From: Lepidonotus clava | Lineage: Eukaryota > Annelida > Polychaeta > Phyllodocida > Polynoidae | DNA: 64,000 bases | Assembly: GCA_936440205.1 (NCBI GenBank) | Contig: OW387136.1 | Location: forward strand, 14,976,788 to 15,040,787 | Reading direction: 5' to 3' | Shown here: in pieces, positions 47,501 through 56,874 of the stretch | How the letters are laid out: the number at the start of each line of letters is the position of its first letter | Position numbering within the stretch: position 1 is the stretch's first letter | Notes under the pieces: generated by a model | The model's database searches: none | Seen by the model: only the letters and a program-made list of their open reading frames with translations | Told to the model about the DNA's origin: nothing | Position numbers and translations under genes: made by a program

Positions 47501-50500
47501 AAACTCATATTTCATATGAGGTTTCAAAACACAGTATACTAACACGAACCGATCTTTAATCACACTAGGCACAATTATGAAACTACCGGAACACGGTGTC
47601 ATATATTATTTATTCATCATTTATTCACTCATTTAATCATACCTGAAAATATCAATATATTTGAAGTGGCTGCCTGGAGATTTTCCTGGGCATATTGACA
47701 GATTTAAAAATAGTAAAGACAAGTTGATGTTAATTTTCTTTCCAAGTAAACACTGCAGCCCTTAATATGGGATATATTCCTGCTATTGATACACGGAGTT
47801 ATCAAGGATAAGATAACCCAAGGATAAGACTTAGAATTAATAGATTCAGACTTTATGTTTCTGTTGTACCCCGGTGCACTGCTTAACGTGTACACAACAG
47901 GCAAGTGCCTGTTACCTCAGCCATCAAAATTTGTCCGGTTCCTATAAGATTTAATACTTTAATGTAGAAATATTTTTCTATACAAGTATTATCTATGTCC
48001 CACTAAAGATGATGCACTTCATCATAAGAGAAAACATATTTTTCAGTCCTCTGGACTGAAAAATCTTGCTTTTGTGGCAAAAAATATTCATCTATTTTGA
48101 TTAATAACTTCTGGTAGCACTCTTGCTGCTCACTATAGTAAGGCCAAAAATTTAAAAAAAGTTGTGTTCAGGTAACCGGACCTACCCATATTTCTTGGGT
48201 TGGTTGGGTAAGTGTAAAAAAAGAAAAAAGAAAATTGACCTACCTACCCTAATTTTTTCGGCCTATGTTACCTAAACACAACAATTTTTGTTCTTTGGCC
48301 TAATGTGTCAGGCAGGTGGACTGGCACCTGTGTGTCCACTATAGGGTGGTGGAAGGTGGGGTTGGGGGAGGGGGAGGGGGAGGAGTGAGAGAGCCAGTCA
48401 GGCCAAGGATATTTGGATTTGTTTCCTTTTTTGCCCTTATTAAAATTGGGATAAAGATAAACTTGAAATGAAGATATATTACATAATTAAGTAAAGATAA
48501 ATTAAATGCTTATCAGTAGAAATAGTTAGAACAATTATACTCTAAGGATTCATCAGATTTGAATGTATGAGTACATTTATTGGAAACAAAAAATTAATAT
48601 TGCTTTCAGGGCAACCTGGGCTTTCTGGTCTCTCAAAATTGACATACCTCTATATATAGGACCAGTGGATGTCAATCATACCTCTTACCCCTACTACTAT
48701 TACTACAACCACCACCAGTGACCAATGGAAAGAGAGGCACCACAGTCCACAACCTGTGGTTGCAAAAGGGGCAAACCAATTAAACAATTGGAGGAGGGGG
48801 AAGGGGGTATTCACTACTATAATTGTCACAAATTGAGCGGGGCCCACACAATAGACAGATTTCATGGCTGACTGATTTTACACAATGAAAAACTGCCGAC
48901 AGTAAGGCTTTAGGGGCGTACTTAACCAATAACCACTAGAGGGCGCCCCAAAAGCAAAAATGTCAGTTAAAATAACAGATTTAAACTAATATATATCGAT
49001 ATATCAGAAAACAGAAAAGGGAGATAAGGATATGTGTATTCTTATGAACTCCATACATAATACACGACCCACTCTTGAATCTGTGAAAGAGTTATAAGCT
49101 GAAAAATGTTACCTTATTACATACAATGCAGGCCTGGGGTTGTTTGGATACTGATGGTTTAGGTACAGGAAGACCTGTAGGTAAATGAAATAAAAGATTG
49201 TTTTTTTTCTTACAATGATGAAAAATCATAATCTGGCAACAGTCTAATTTGACACATTAAATATATTGTATATACATGTAAGACGAGGCAAAGGTGTTAT
49301 CATTAACCCTCTCCCCCCAAAAAAACTAAACAAACAAAAACAAAACAAAAAACCATAATTTTGTTTTTAAGCTGTTTGTCTCAAAGCATACCTCCGCAAC
49401 TTGAATTATTGGCTTTAATGTGGAAATTGACATGGACATTGGACCCAGACGATGGGACCTATTTCATACATAAATTTTATCAAATATTGATATTACAGAT
49501 TTTCAACTCACCTTGCTTATCACCGGATTTATCGTCCCCGATGATGCAAACATCAGGATCGCCATCGTCTTTAGACTTCTCCTCACTTTGGGAACCCTTG
49601 TTAATAAATACAAGAAAATGTTGAAATATTGGGCTACTAAAATTCTTTAATCTAAAGCGACACTTAAAAATATCCCTGTTTCTGGTGGACCGGGTGGGCT
49701 TTAAAAAGGCGGCCACAATTTTTTTTTTTTTGAAAAATTAAAAGCAAACCTTCCCACCCGGCAATAAAATTCTCACCCGGCCGGTCCACCGGAAACAGAA
49801 TTATTTTTAACTTTAAGTGTGGCATAAGACTACTAAACAATCCAGCACTCAACTCTATACAAAAGAGGTACGTAAATTTATGATACATGTATATTATTAC
49901 TCTACTAATTCTTTAACGACGTCCTTTTGCATGTAGCAGTCTACACACAAAACTTGCTTCAGATCAAGAACCAGCAAATTAGGCTGTTACCTGCCTTTCC
50001 ATCTGGTTGCTGTTTTGTTAAACTGCTCATTTAGGTATCTGTGGGAACCAGTAAATTGGGTTGTGACCCTCTTACTTAGGTCCACTCGCATCCTCTATAT
50101 GGTCTCATGGTGTAGAGGTTGGCAAACTCAACTCCAAACCTCAAGATGGTGGGTTCGAATCCTGAAAGGAACTTGTCATGGACAAAGTTTTTCTGCATGG
50201 TGTTTTCTGCATGGCAAAGCCACTTGTCTTTATTAAACTATAAAGGGAGCCAAAACTTGTGTTCCAGGGTCCTATACAAATTACTTACTATCCAGGAAAT
50301 GTGTGCGCGTTGAGAACAAGCTTTAGGTAAATGAAAAGTTGTGAACTCTTTCCCTCACTATGCGAAACTGTGTACGTTCACAATTATATTTCCCAAATAA
50401 TAAAATCATATCATAGTCTTTCCTAAAAATGTACACAAATAATCAACTTTTGGGTGGTGAATAGAAAACTAACCTTGGAATCGAGTAGTACTCTTCTAAA

Positions 50501-51354
50501 TTTTACACCATGGAAAAAGAAACAAGTTTACCTCCTTGCACTTGTCCTTGCTCGATGGCTCAACCACAGAGACATCGTCGGTGAGGTCGACCTCCATAAC
50601 GTCATCTTCTTTAGACGAAGACTTCTCTTGCGGAGACACAGCGTTTGACGCTGCTTCAGTCCCGTTGTCAGTTGTCGGCTTGTCGCTTGGACCGTCCTGC
50701 TGGTCAACCACAGCAGTCGAGTTGGACTGTTCACTTGGGGGCTCTGGGGTACTGTTTCCTGTTAAGTCTGTGTTAGACTGCGTGTTCGTGTCAGGTTTGT
50801 CTGTTGTCCCCTCTTCATTCTTGGGAGAATCTGCTCTATGCTCTTCATTTTTTGATGGGTCTGTTTCCTCCTCTTCCTTCTTGGGTGAGTCTGTCTTCTC
50901 GTCAACATTCATTGGAGAGTCGCGCTTCTCTGATTTTTCTGAAGTGTCCATTTTCTCCCCTACATTATAAGTGGAATCCGTTTTCTCTTCAGCATTTTTG
51001 GGCGAGTCAGTCTTCTCTTCAGCGTTTTTGGGAGAGTCAGTTTTCTCTTCAACGTTTTTGGGTGAGTCTATTTTCTCCTCGTTATTTTTGGGCGAGTCAG
51101 TTTTCTCTTCGTTATTTTTGGAAGAGTCTCCTTTCTCAGCGTCCTTGTCAGGTGCGTCTGCGGTATCTGATGGTTTGGTATTCGCCACCTGTTCATCTGT
51201 GGTCTGGGGTTCCTCTTTTAGAGAGTCAGCACTGGATGGTGGCGGGGTACCTTCGGCACCGTCCATGTTGTTTTGAGGAGACTGTTACTAGGGGGAGCTT
51301 ATGTACTACTTGAGGGTCATTTGTGCGCTGACCTCATTGGCCCTTGTTCACCAT
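27146..51354 (-). CDS. ZMYM2/3/4-like MYM zinc-finger protein, 16 coding exons, about 2111 aa
   Basis: Coding exons, 5' to 3': 51266-50532, 49596-49512, 49174-49113, 46993-45700, 45616-43409, 43020-42940, 42671-42625, 42147-41991, 41695-41508, 40819-40705, 40046-39846, 39186-38710, 38426-38301, 38028-37777, 37247-37130 and 27335-27146. Phases agree and total 2112 codons with the stop. Residues 1-245 are acidic with a tandem EEKTDSPKN repeat. DVCIIGDD near residue 262 is a SUMO-interaction motif candidate. Seven MYM fingers (CxxC then C-x3-C) lie at about 285-650. A Ser/Thr/Glu-rich stretch follows, then three AT-hook words (GRPP or GRP) near 1390-1440, a PVPVPIYVPMP segment, and the DUF3504 domain (about 1805-2111), derived from a Crypton tyrosine recombinase. 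ZMYM2/3/4 act with LSD1-CoREST-HDAC and SUMO. At 45617-45699 only the inner acceptor keeps the frame. A non-coding upstream exon is likely. Confidence 0.9.
28903..29224. mobile_element. 322-bp MITE with ATCATA target duplication, last ZMYM intron
   Basis: The ends CAGGGTACCAA and TTGGTACCCTG are perfect inverted copies, flanked by ATCATA on both sides (28897-28902 and 29225-29230). The interior repeats TTCCCTGTGTTTTGGTAAA several times. It is non-coding and hAT-like by its CAG start. Confidence 0.75.
31519..31675. mobile_element. 157-bp MITE, AGGGGCCTTCC family
   Basis: The left end AGGGGCCTTCCGTTTAAGAC pairs with the inverted right end AGGAGCTTTCCATGAAGTAC. The inside has a second imperfect pairing around AAATTTGAGACC/TTTCAGACCACC. 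A relative is present near 8790-8947. Confidence 0.55.
32456..33835 (+). CDS. Rhodopsin-class peptide GPCR, FMRFamide-receptor-like, single exon, 459 aa
   Basis: This is one uninterrupted frame from ATG to TGA. The extracellular N-terminus (about 55 aa) has NxS/T glycosylation sites. Seven membrane segments follow. TM1 has CNAFSIAIL with the conserved Asn. TM2 has LSVADMVVL with the conserved Asp. YACLRPA holds the disulphide Cys before TM3. DRYLAVC is the DRY motif. TM5 has WILVPFIWGIPF, TM6 has FLLFQSPH with the conserved Pro, and TM7 has NSSMNFFVY in place of NPxxY. A basic helix 8 and Cys residues (CSCGALFPC) suitable for palmitoylation follow. The NSSMNFF pattern is typical of FMRFamide/peptide receptors. 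It would couple a neuropeptide to G proteins at the cell surface; the ligand is unknown. The gene lies wholly inside the last ZMYM intron, antisense to it. AATAAA at 33876-33881 is the likely poly(A) signal. Confidence 0.9.
   Translation: MEGSTDVVTDSSPPYGSLLYQKSPWCNSTNGSITTSPCPDSQQSLPYGPISLTETEERVLAGLGIFSFVICFIGIACNAFSIAILARRQMRSTTSTFLTALSVADMVVLITVTLLLHLGSMINWNSGVLLDLPLLPQFYACLRPAALTAIVTSVWLTVALTVDRYLAVCHALRTDHLFTIGRARASILIIVVICTLYNIPTCFEYRVVRHTDPVLNTTRVLYLLTEFGADHVYRQVYHSWILVPFIWGIPFISLAYMNARLGLAVHRSKQRSKALGYPLTRGLDTTAMLVAVVLTFLLFQSPHMVATIIWSVNPTLYQNVSYLFFYYTAVLLLLVNSSMNFFVYTVFSRRFRRQLLQVLCSCGALFPCVASDLKARYAPRDRANSYYYDTSQIEYRKKSVVNTLTVQNGTDYEMLKRLISRESKKSQTKPPSPNAEGSGVKEGEWTHKPIPVTVNVSHV
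34130..35913. repeat. Older dispersed repeat with foldback part (34787-35913), ZMYM intron
   Basis: From 34130 to 34780 a unit of roughly 190 bp recurs in decayed form (GGTAGG, CACTATAGTGACAA, GAGAACRTAGATTTATACAT). From 34787, TGTGTTATGCTACAAACCCA faces its inverted copy at 35913, about 1.1 kb apart. Parts of this region also occur on both sides of the LTR element (about 12770-12825 and 24300-24480). It is non-coding. Confidence 0.6.
35914..37129. other. Remainder of last ZMYM intron
   Basis: AT-rich intron sequence. I see no exon, RNA gene or clear repeat here. Confidence 0.4.
38552..38599. repeat. (GTT)n microsatellite
   Basis: About 16 uninterrupted GTT units lie in a ZMYM intron. Confidence 0.9.
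41090..41195. repeat. Double hairpin in ZMYM intron
   Basis: AAGGGGGACAG (41090-41100) pairs with CTGTCCCCCTT (41144-41154). CCTTAGTTACGGT (from 41158) pairs with ACCGTAGCTAAGG (ending 41195) around CCCATGGG. This is probably a small foldback element. Confidence 0.5.
46994..49112. other. ZMYM intron with several repeats
   Basis: It contains a perfect 12-bp stem (48038-48064, arms ATTTTTCAGTCC), a 161-bp inverted-repeat element (48141-48301, ends AGGCCAAA and TTTGGCCT, inner GTTGTGTTCAGGTAAC paired), the diverged copy of the ACTR6-intron repeat (about 48330-48800) and a CTCF-like motif at 48933-48947. No exon was found. Confidence 0.55.
48933..48947 (+). promoter_or_regulatory. CTCF-like motif
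   Basis: CCACTAGAGGGCGCC matches the known CTCF core (CCASYAGRGGGCRS) at essentially every position. Binding is not shown. A weaker relative, ACGAGGGGGCACC, lies on the minus strand near 41767-41779. Confidence 0.4.
50105..50175 (+). repeat. tRNA-derived SINE-like head, ZMYM intron
   Basis: CTCATGGTGTAGAGGTTGGC resembles an A box and GGGTTCGAATCC is a near-perfect Pol III B box about 40 bases on. No functional tRNA fold was recognised. Confidence 0.5.
51267..51354 (-). promoter_or_regulatory. 5' UTR part of ZMYM exon, with a short upstream frame
   Basis: TTTATTTTGACAG precedes 51354 on the minus strand and looks like a splice acceptor, so an upstream non-coding exon is expected. The exon starts ATGGTGAAC and holds a 6-codon upstream frame ending TGA, which could dampen translation. 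Confidence 0.5.
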
Positions 51355-52280
51355 CTGTCAAAATAAATAACGGAGTACTTCAATAAGTAATGATAAAACA
51401 CAATCATATACAAAAACGGTTGTTTACAGATTGTCATTTTTGTTTTCAAAAAATCATTAAAAGGCCCCATTTCAAAAGAAGACCTTCCAACAACAGCCTG
51501 GTAGGTTTAGAAATATGAGGACCCAACTACTGAGAGCCTACAGCCTTTAAATTAGGGGCCCTCACTCTTATAATTTCTCTTTCTTCAGTTTCATTGCTTG
51601 AAATAAAATTTTCTATCAAATCAAGAACTTAGGTTCTATTCATGGTTAATAACGTTATTTAGAGGAACTGTGTCTCGTATCTTGTAGGACCCTGTTTTGA
51701 TTTCATGTCAAACAAGAAAGATGTCAGACTCACGCATCTGGGGGCAAGTATTTCGAGTGAGAATATCGGGGGCCCTACATGTATGTGATCTATTGCTTTG
51801 GTCCCTCTGCTAATTTTGGCAGAGTACCAGGGATACCTGGTCAGATGAAGAAAGGGCCAAAAAGACAAGTTCAAGTTTTTTTTACCATAGTTTTCCTCAA
51901 TCACCCTATACATATATCTTAGAAAAGAAGAGATTTAAGACAAAATCAGAATTATTTAAACTTTTCCCCCAAACAATAATCAAAGTAATAACTGAAACTA
52001 ATAATTTGGTGATCACTTTGTTATTCATAAACTAAATAAATAGGTCTTCGTTATTCCCAAAGATATCAAGAGAAACTTATAACAATCATTTGAATGTAAA
52101 GGAATTCAAACACATAATCAACACATAATCAACTAATAATTTTTATCATTTTTTTAACACAAAAACTCGAACTTGCATACCAAATGACCATCTGGACCGA
52201 AGGCTCCCACCCCTCCATCTCCATTATGTCTCTCTCCATTATGTCTATGATGCAGATTGTCTATTGAGTACATACACTAT

Positions 52281-53065
52281 CAGTGTTCGAAATTAAGGGC
52301 ACACCCTGCACCCGGTGTGCACAATTTGACTTCAGGGTGCATAATTTTGAGGAGGCATGCATCCGGCGGATGCATGCTTTTTAAAGAGAGGGGCCAGTGA
52401 AATTTTAATTTTGTAAAATTCTCATCTTATACAGTAGATAGGATGCATTAATATGAATACAAAACAATTTTATAACTTTAGATTGATATCTTGGATAGGA
52501 AATCTTGTCTATATATCAGACCACAGATTGAAACCCCTGTACACCTGACACAGGACGTCTGTATGTGACGTCACATAAAATGACAGTTATATTTAAATTT
52601 CAAATTTCTAAATTCCATAAAAATTATATTTTTTCACAGTTTCTTTTATGAATCATTTAATTTTGTGATTTTAACCTCTTTTAGACTTATAAAGAACATG
52701 TGACAAATTTCTTTTTGCATTTTTTCCTTAGTTTTATATTTTTTCAACTGTTCTGCTTGTGACGTCACAAACAGATAAATGCTCTGTGCAGGCATTGTCA
52801 GATGCAGGCAGAGAAGCTAAGTTTGAAACACAAAAATGTGTATAAAATACAAACTAATAGAGATAAAAGTATAACATTTGGTATGATTATTCCCTGGATG
52901 GTAAGGATCACGACATTATACTAATTTTTGGTCACTGGCCCCTCCCTTTAAGAGAATAAATACCTTTATATAGTGGTGTACACATAAATAGAATACCGGG
53001 TGCATGATTTTGAACCAGTATGCACCCGACGTGTGCATAAAATAAATCCTTAATTTCGAACACTG
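52281..53065. mobile_element. hAT-like MITE with 5-bp target duplication, split by a second MITE
   Basis: The ends CAGTGTTCGAAATTAAGG and CCTTAATTTCGAACACTG are perfect inverted copies, flanked by ACTAT on both sides (52276-52280 and 53066-53070). Inner arms (GGGTGCAT and ATGCACCC words) also pair. The 571-bp TTAA element at 52381-52951 sits inside it, so this one is older. Confidence 0.8.
52381..52951. mobile_element. 571-bp TTAA-target MITE, copy A, nested
   Basis: The ends TTAAAGAGAGGGGCCAGTGA and, inverted, TTAAAGGGAGGGGCCAGTGA differ at one position. TTAA lies at both ends. Two TGACGTCA palindromes lie inside (near 52566 and 52761). It is related to, and in the opposite orientation from, the copy at 60566-61136, which has exactly the same length. 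Confidence 0.85.
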
Positions 53066-53334
53066 ACTATTACATGGTACAATGTACTATTATCAAATAT
53101 TGCATGATCCCCCTAGAACACCAGCATCACATCAATACAGAGGAACACTAAAAACGGACTGTCCCCCAGTGTCAGGAGACTTATCGTCTACTATACTACT
53201 GACTAAATGGCAACCCTTTTGCCATGTTTTGAAAAACAAGAAGCAAAAGAGCTACAAAGTTTCGCTCATGCATGAGCAAGGGTCGTCCCTCAATAAACTG
53301 AAGGCCTTCCTATAACCAGAAGGCTATACAGGCT

Positions 53335-53735
53335 ACCAGTAGTGACCACCACCACCACTCCTGCTGTCACACACAACTCAGGGAGGGGTTTAGGAAAGGG
53401 GCTGCTACTAGGCTACTGCCATGCACCCAGTACTGAGTGACATATCACTCACCCACTTAGAACTGCCCACCTGCAGGTGACAGTGGAGGTCTTCAAGTGA
53501 AAGGGGTGAGGACTGTTTGGATCAGGCAGTGGTTATGTAACCCATTCCTGGGTTCTGCCACTGCCTGATTCTCACAGCAATTGTAGGACAATGCCCTTCA
53601 GTAGCTGAACATGACATTGTGTAACCGGTCATTAAGAACAAAGAGAATCAGATTACTAAAGGCATGACTCATGATGACTGATTGAGGGAGTCCCCACCAA
53701 TAGCTACAATACTATATAGATATAACTTGGGACTC
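53335..53735 (+). repeat. Dispersed repeat, copy 1 of a direct pair
   Basis: The block CACCACCACTCCTGCTGTCA through CACCTGCAGGTGACAG, GGTTATGTAA, GATTGTGTAACCGG-like and GCTACAATACTA words recurs in the same order at about 54515-54965. This copy has a small stem built on ATCAGGCAGTGG/CCACTGCCTGAT. Confidence 0.6.
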
Positions 53736-54012
53736 CCCCCCCCCAAAAAAAAAAGTGTTTCCTTAGGTTTGATTAAAAATTAGAGCATAGTCTAAATATA
53801 TAAATATGGATCGGACGAGGCGATGCTCACCAAAAAAAAAAAAAAAAAAAAAATTAGATATATAAATATCACGCTGGTGGACAGATAATGCTACTTCGGG
53901 AGCCACCGCTCGGAAAGTGCATACCTCTATACCGATAAGTCATACTTCGGAGCCTCCCTCAATTTTACGACATAAACAAACTGTTCTTATTGAGGCCACC
54001 CTCAAAAAAAAA

Positions 54013-54212
54013 TTTGTTTCCTGTCCAGCGGATGATCAGAAAAAATGCCAGTCGGGAGGTCGGGAATTTTTTTTTTTTTTTGTTTTTGTTTGTTTTTTTG
54101 GTAGGGTTATAACGAAGAATTTCAAAAAAAAAGTTCTAAAAATTCAAGAAACAGAAAAAAAAGTACCCAGTCGGCCCTCAAAAAGTCAGTCGGGCGCTGG
54201 ACAGGAAACAAA
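54013..54212. mobile_element. 200-bp MITE with 18-bp perfect inverted ends
   Basis: TTTGTTTCCTGTCCAGCG at 54013-54030 is the exact inverse of 54195-54212. Flanking poly-A and poly-T stretches extend the match. It is non-coding. Confidence 0.75.
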
Positions 54213-54514
54213 CTTTTTTTTAAGGCTGGCCCGATGAAATGAAAATATTATCATATTGTAAATTAGCCACGGAATGGATAATTGATTGTAGATATTTATT
54301 GAGACATTAAATGTTTTATGTTGATTGTTATTTTAGATGAAATGTGTGGGATTCTGCAGTGTTTCTTCAGACTCAACTTTTCTCCATCCAAACATTTTGT
54401 TCCACACTTTTTCCATGTAAGTAGTCCAGAGATGCCACTCTACAAACATGAACAAGAAGCAAATGACTATCAAAGTTCCGATCGTTGGAACGATCGATGT
54501 TCGCCCTTAACATA

Positions 54515-54965
54515 ACAATAGTGATCACCACCACCACTCCTGCTGTCAAACACAACTCAGGGAGGGGCTTAGGAAAGGGGCTCCTACCCACCCAGCCAAC
54601 CACCCACCCACCTGCAGGTGACAGTAAAGGTCCTAATGTGGAGGGGTGAGGGTCAAGTACTGGTTATGTAATCCAATTCTGGCTTCTCAAACTGCACCCA
54701 CCCCCACCCCCACTCCTTGAACTGAGTTCAAGGAGTGGGGATGGGGGAGGGTGCAGGGAGAGGCCTGCCCACTCAATAACACTTGATGCACACTAATTGT
54801 CCTTGCTTACAAATGCATGCCGGTGGACAAAGGCCTGTAGCTACTTGTATGTAAGATTGTGTAACCGGGCAATCAGATCAAAGCCCAAATACCTACAAAA
54901 GACATGACTGATTGAGTGAGCCCTTCCCATAAGCTACAATACTAAAAACTATAATTAAGGGCTCA
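54515..54965 (+). repeat. Dispersed repeat, copy 2 of a direct pair, with 65-nt hairpin
   Basis: It aligns with 53335-53735. A hairpin at 54692-54756 has 31-base arms with about two mismatches (CTGCACCCACCCCCACC and its partner) and a 3-base loop. It is C-rich on one arm and G-rich on the other. Confidence 0.65.
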
Positions 54966-55274
54966 CAAAAATCGGGAAATTTTGTGAAACCCACTTTCAA
55001 GCAGGAAGATTTGAAAAGAAGAAAATTTTATAATACATTCTGGCATTTAAAAACAACTCTGATATACTCTATGTTTTGTCTGGTAACACACATTTCTAAT
55101 ATTGCAATACTTTCTGCTCATAACAACTGACTTTGGAAAAATTATGGTACAACCAAAAATTCGGAAATCCGAAAAAAAGAACGAAAAATGGCATCTCTGA
55201 AGTATATGTACATGGATTTTCCTATATAACATGATACAAATATGAGGCCTTTACCCAGAAAAATTCTGTGGGCA

Positions 55275-55570
55275 ATGCTAGAGTGAGTGAGTGAGTGTTG
55301 GGTGTTTTATGCTGTACTGACAGCCAGGGTCATTTTCACGGCAAAAACCAGTTGGAACAAATTCTGTCTTTGGTGATCAAATCTATGAGATGAAGGTGAC
55401 AGGGCAGGCAAACAGCAGGGGATCAAAACCTAGTAATCATTTTTGCTGTACCTCATCCCTTAGTGAACCAAGCACTGACCAGGAATTGAACACAAAGATG
55501 ACGTCGCCATGGCATCACGGCTTATTTCATGCCACTAATCTCCACTCTCCAAGCAGAAAAAGGTACATGT
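55275..55570 (+). repeat. SINE-like repeat starting with GAGTGAGTGAGT
   Basis: The AGAGTGAGTGAGTGAGTGTTGG start and a later CAGGAATTGAACACAAAGATG stretch resemble the (GAGT)n-headed repeats common in mollusc genomes. The identity is from memory and uncertain. No coding capacity is seen. Confidence 0.35.
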
Positions 55571-56443
55571 AGAGTTCCCTACTGGGAGAGTGATGCACTG
55601 CTAAGAGAGTGATGCCTGTCAATCATGTATGCTCATTTGCATATTAAGTTAATTAAGACAAGGTTCAATTGTTTGTTTTATATTGGACTTGCCACATTAC
55701 CCCTTCATCTCTCCCCCTCCCCCAACGCACTCTCTGAATCCTTTGATTTATCTATTATAGTCTAATTATTCAATTCTCAAGACTATAATTAAGCTACTTT
55801 GAATCAAAATTCTTGCAAAACTCTATTTTCATCATGAGACTCTGACTGATGAGTTGGACGGTTCTTCTTTTTACGTGATATTGGGCATAGTACAGGCCAC
55901 AATAATCAATATTATTGCATTTGAAACAATCTAATTCATAGACAATCAGCTTGATTCTTTTTTTCCCTGTTATGTTGTAAGCAGATGTTTAGAAAGTGTG
56001 ATTTGCACGTGTATATCCCTTTACAATTTCTAAATCCTACTACTGTACTCTATGGGCAGCTGCACATAGGGAACAGTACCAGTAGGCTGCAGAGTTCATA
56101 GCTGGGCGGCAAACGCCAGGCAGGGTTCTCCACACCTGGGCGCCCGTGTTGACATCTGTCGGTAAACATTGGAACTACACTCCGCCAACTCTCCTCCACG
56201 CCCCCTTGAGACACACGAAGGCACAACTATCCAAAACATGCTCGATACAGTACCAAACACCCCAAAAACATGTTATCTGAGTATTCCGCTACATCCTGTT
56301 GACAAGCCTGATCAGTTCTGACAAATATTCAATGTGTCAACAGGTGGTAAACAAACCAAACCGATAAGAGCATCGGCCGCGGGCCAAGTCCGCCATGTTG
56401 TTAGGGTTGATTACCCTCCACCTAATCTTGCATTGATGCTCCT
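55571..56443. other. Non-coding DNA upstream of ZMYM/DBHS promoters
   Basis: No exon is supported. The part after about 56080 becomes richer in GC and CpG toward the promoter. Confidence 0.4.
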
Positions 56444-56874
56444 TCAATGATTTTCCCTGACATTTTGGTACACTATTCCGGAATCTCGGATATGTAAGCT
56501 TGCTGAAGAGGGGTCACACGTACCTGTCGGAGAGAAGTCCGATTTTTGGAAATCCTTCCAGCGGCGGCACTTGGTGGGATCCCTGGCTCCGCGCTTGTTT
56601 CGGCCTCGTTCTGGAAACTGGCCCTCCGATCCAAAGCCAAGCGTCGGCACGCGAGGCGTCCTCGAAATTAACTACCATTTAACCTAACGTTTTCAAATTA
56701 AATTTATTGTTTTTCTCGCCGGAATTGAAGACGGTGGCAAACTGATATAAGCCTTTTAAAAAATAACTGGATTTATGTTCGTCGTTAATTTCCGGAAAGT
56801 GACTCAGATCACGTGACCCACGCACCTGCACCACGCCATCTTGGAAGTCGCCATTTAAACGAAAAGCAGCGAAA
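56444..56874. promoter_or_regulatory. Probable bidirectional promoter of ZMYM-like and DBHS genes
   Basis: On the minus strand, CTCTCCGACAG|GTACGT near 56523 is a strong splice donor that could end the non-coding first exon of the ZMYM-like gene. On the plus side, just before the ATG at 56875, there are CACGTGAC (E-box) near 56811 and GCCATCTTGG and GCCATTT (YY1-type) near 56835-56856. No TATA box is seen. Confidence 0.45.
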
